Part shown: positions 62,842 through 64,000 of the stretch, in pieces
How the letters are laid out: each line of letters begins with the position of its first letter
Position numbering within the stretch: the first letter of the stretch is position 1
Source of the DNA: Rhodothermales bacterium
Lineage (GTDB): Bacteria; Bacteroidota; Rhodothermia; Rhodothermales; VXPQ01
DNA length: 64,000 nt
Assembly (NCBI GenBank): GCA_951812345.1
Contig: OX638295.1
Span: forward strand, 301,001 to 365,000
Direction: 5' to 3'
Program-made: the position numbers and the translations under genes
The notes under the pieces: model-generated
Databases searched by the model: none
The model's input: only the letters and a program-made list of their open reading frames with translations
What the model was told of the DNA's origin: nothing

Positions 62842-62997
62842 CCCGGCGGGTTCGACGTTACGTTTTCCGTGCTCAATCTGCTGGACACGGATCCGCCTTT
62901 CGTCAACTGGGAGGCTGCATTCGACGGCTTTACGCACAGCCCGAAGGGGCGGCGTCTGAAGTTGTCGGTTACCTGGCACCTGGAGGAAGGACATTGA
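62842..62997 (+). pseudogene. C-terminal fragment of a TonB-dependent outer membrane receptor
   Basis: A 51-codon stretch ending at TGA 62995-62997 reads GFDVTFSVLNLLDTDPPFVN, then AFDGFTHSPKGRRLKLSVTW and a short tail. NLLDxDPPF and the HxPxGRxxxLxxxxxF-type closing strand are the characteristic last two barrel strands of TonB-dependent receptors. The rest of the gene is absent: sequence to the left is the IS3 fragment, so the insertion or a later deletion removed about 95 percent of the receptor gene. Confidence 0.8.
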
Positions 62998-63036
62998 CGC
63001 CGAAGCTTCGGACGTGACGTGCTGAGCGCAGTGGTT

Positions 63037-63055
63037 TTAATCAGAGCATCCGTTA
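63037..63055 (+). repeat. Degenerate copy of the CAGAGTATCC repeat
   Basis: TTAATCAGAGCATCCGTTA matches the right end of the 21.8/39.7-kb repeat (TTAATCAGAGTATCCTTTA) at 16 or more of 19 positions. It lies at the 3' end of the DinB-family gene, whose stop codon it contains. Confidence 0.5.
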
Positions 63056-63544
63056 CATCGTTTCGTCGGCGGAAGGGCCGTACATGCCCGGGATCGCAAT
63101 GTCGCACATGCGCAGGTAGACGCCGAGCTGGGCGCGGTGATGGATGATGTGGTTCAGCACGAAACTGCGGAATACAGCGCCTTTCGGCATGGTGAAGTGA
63201 ACCTGGTCCCCTGACTTCAGGGTCCAGGGTTCCAGAAGCGTATCGCCCGATACGCTTTCCAGTACGAGGCGGGCTTCCGAGGCTGCTTTGTCGAATGCGG
63301 CAAGGATTTCGTCCGTGTTTTCGGGAATCCATGGTTCGAACGGCTGCGCCAGATCCAGTTCATCCATCCGGAATGTCGGGCCGGTCCATGTGGGCAGGTT
63401 GGCCACATGGGTGGCGAGTTCCCGCAGCGTCCAGGATTTTGCGTGAGGGCGATAATCCAGACAGTCGTTGGGCGTCAATGCAAGCATTTTGCGGGTATTT
63501 TCGATCTCGTGATCGAATTCGGGAAGCATCGCTGCGCCGTTCAT
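63053..63544 (-). CDS. DinB-family protein
   Basis: This is a 163-aa four-helix-bundle protein of the DinB/YfiT-like superfamily, which holds metal-dependent hydrolases and thiol transferases, mostly uncharacterised. Metal-ligand-type His residues are visible in LRELATHVANLPTW near residue 46 and VLNHIIHHRAQLGVYLR near 133. No other domain is present. An internal ATG (MLPEFDHE) would shorten it by five residues. Substrate and role are unknown. Confidence 0.85.
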   Translation of the reverse strand: MNGAAMLPEFDHEIENTRKMLALTPNDCLDYRPHAKSWTLRELATHVANLPTWTGPTFRMDELDLAQPFEPWIPENTDEILAAFDKAASEARLVLESVSGDTLLEPWTLKSGDQVHFTMPKGAVFRSFVLNHIIHHRAQLGVYLRMCDIAIPGMYGPSADETM

Positions 63545-63627
63545 GGTGGTTCTCCTTGTGGATGGAAACGATGAATAATAAGGTGAGAGCGAGGGCGTAG
63601 GCGGCTATACGTTTCGTACGTGTGCCG

Positions 63628-64000
63628 TCATAGCCCGACTCCCGGTGGTTCGTTCTCTTCGTATCGAAGGGGAAGAAGTCTTTCAGGTTCAGGCTGTTCG
63701 GCGCGCCAGGTATGAAGGCGCACCTCGAATCCGGCGCGCACACGTGTTCCGGGAGCAGGGCTCTGGCGTAACACGAGAGAATCGGGCGCGTTCGGGTCTG
63801 AGAGGCTGTCCAGTGCGCTGATCACAATGGAGCGCAACTGCAAAGCGAGCAGACTGTCCCGCGCCTGGTTTACGGAGAGACCAGTGATATCCGGTATCGT
63901 ACTGTACCCTATGCCCAGGCCCGTGCTGTACCACAAGGATATGGAGGCCCCTTCCGTGAGGGTGTCTCCGGCGAGCGGTTTCTGCCCGGTAACGGTATTG
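63628..64000 (-). CDS. C-terminal part of a PASTA-domain protein
   Basis: The frame enters from the right edge and stops at 63628, so only the last 123 codons are seen. It contains the end of one PASTA domain (TGQKPLAGDTLTEGASISL), then a full one (IPDITGLSVNQARDSLLALQL to PAPGTRVRAGFEVRLHTW) and a 25-residue polar tail. PASTA domains bind muropeptides or stack in penicillin-binding proteins and kinases. In this group, stand-alone PASTA lipoproteins or membrane proteins are common. The N-terminus, and so the full function, is outside the window. Confidence 0.8.
   Translation of the reverse strand, partial: NTVTGQKPLAGDTLTEGASISLWYSTGLGIGYSTIPDITGLSVNQARDSLLALQLRSIVISALDSLSDPNAPDSLVLRQSPAPGTRVRAGFEVRLHTWRAEQPEPERLLPLRYEENEPPGVGL

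Noticed and set aside
62737..62997. A single 86-codon gene on the plus strand at the IS3/TonB junction
   Set aside because: Its first third is antisense of the IS3 transposase fragment; only the last 51 codons have homology (TonB receptor end), so it is a chimera of two remnants.

Overview
The window is a 64 kb, GC-rich chromosomal segment, almost fully coding, from a Gram-negative bacterium of the Bacteroidota/Rhodothermota group, most likely Rhodothermales-like. This is inferred from protein content. The markers are a type IX secretion (T9SS) C-terminal sorting tail on a leucine-rich-repeat protein, a PorX regulator, a Rho factor with a long Arg/Asp/Asn-rich insertion, a fused aspartate kinase/diaminopimelate decarboxylase, and a division and cell-wall (dcw) cluster in the order mraZ to ftsZ. 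MurE carries the meso-DAP motif DNPR, so the peptidoglycan is predicted to contain meso-diaminopimelate.

Layout. 0-4.1 kb: the end of a coiled-coil protein, the lysine/DAP fusion enzyme and a Tat-exported sugar-isomerase-like lipoprotein. 4.2 kb: a dead ISXO2/IS1595-type transposase remnant. 4.7-20.1 kb: the dcw cluster (mraZ, rsmH, ftsL, ftsI, murE, mraY, murD, ftsW, murG, murC, ftsQ, ftsA, ftsZ) behind a promoter and a tandem MraZ operator. 20.1-21.7 kb: an unrecognised protein with a TIM-barrel-like domain and six membrane segments. 21.8-27.6 kb: a minus-strand run rho, HAD phosphatase, tolC-like, mlaC-like, glycosyltransferase. 27.9-31.2 kb: porX-tsaE-folC with 4-base overlaps. 31.4-36.1 kb: pgm, an O-methyltransferase, an exported amidohydrolase and ruvA. 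36.2-39.5 kb: the LRR/T9SS cargo protein. 39.7-45.2 kb: a patch bounded by an inverted 37-bp repeat (accC, a MerA/Lpd-like flavoprotein, a small TfoX-C protein), followed by a lower-GC MjaI-type (CTAG) restriction-modification pair. 45.2-48.2 kb: a CCA-adding/poly(A) polymerase-type enzyme and two unknown proteins. 48.2-53.3 kb: an intergenic region with DnaA-box-like sites, then nrdJ and a glutamate-type dehydrogenase. 53.6-62.4 kb: a Na+/H+ antiporter, aroE, menC, popT (DUF368), a TPR protein, tmk, a Fur-family regulator, a small exported protein and pyrR. 62.5-64 kb: an IS3 transposase remnant fused to a TonB-receptor remnant, a DinB-family protein and the end of a PASTA protein.

Most genes are core metabolism and envelope biogenesis: DAP supply, lipid II synthesis, septation and undecaprenyl-phosphate recycling (PopT). 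The accessory signals are the R-M pair, two decayed transposases, a dispersed repeat family carrying the motif CAGAGTATCC, and the inverted repeat at 39.77/43.29 kb. No rRNA, tRNA or CRISPR array was recognised. All assignments come from reading the sequence without database searches.
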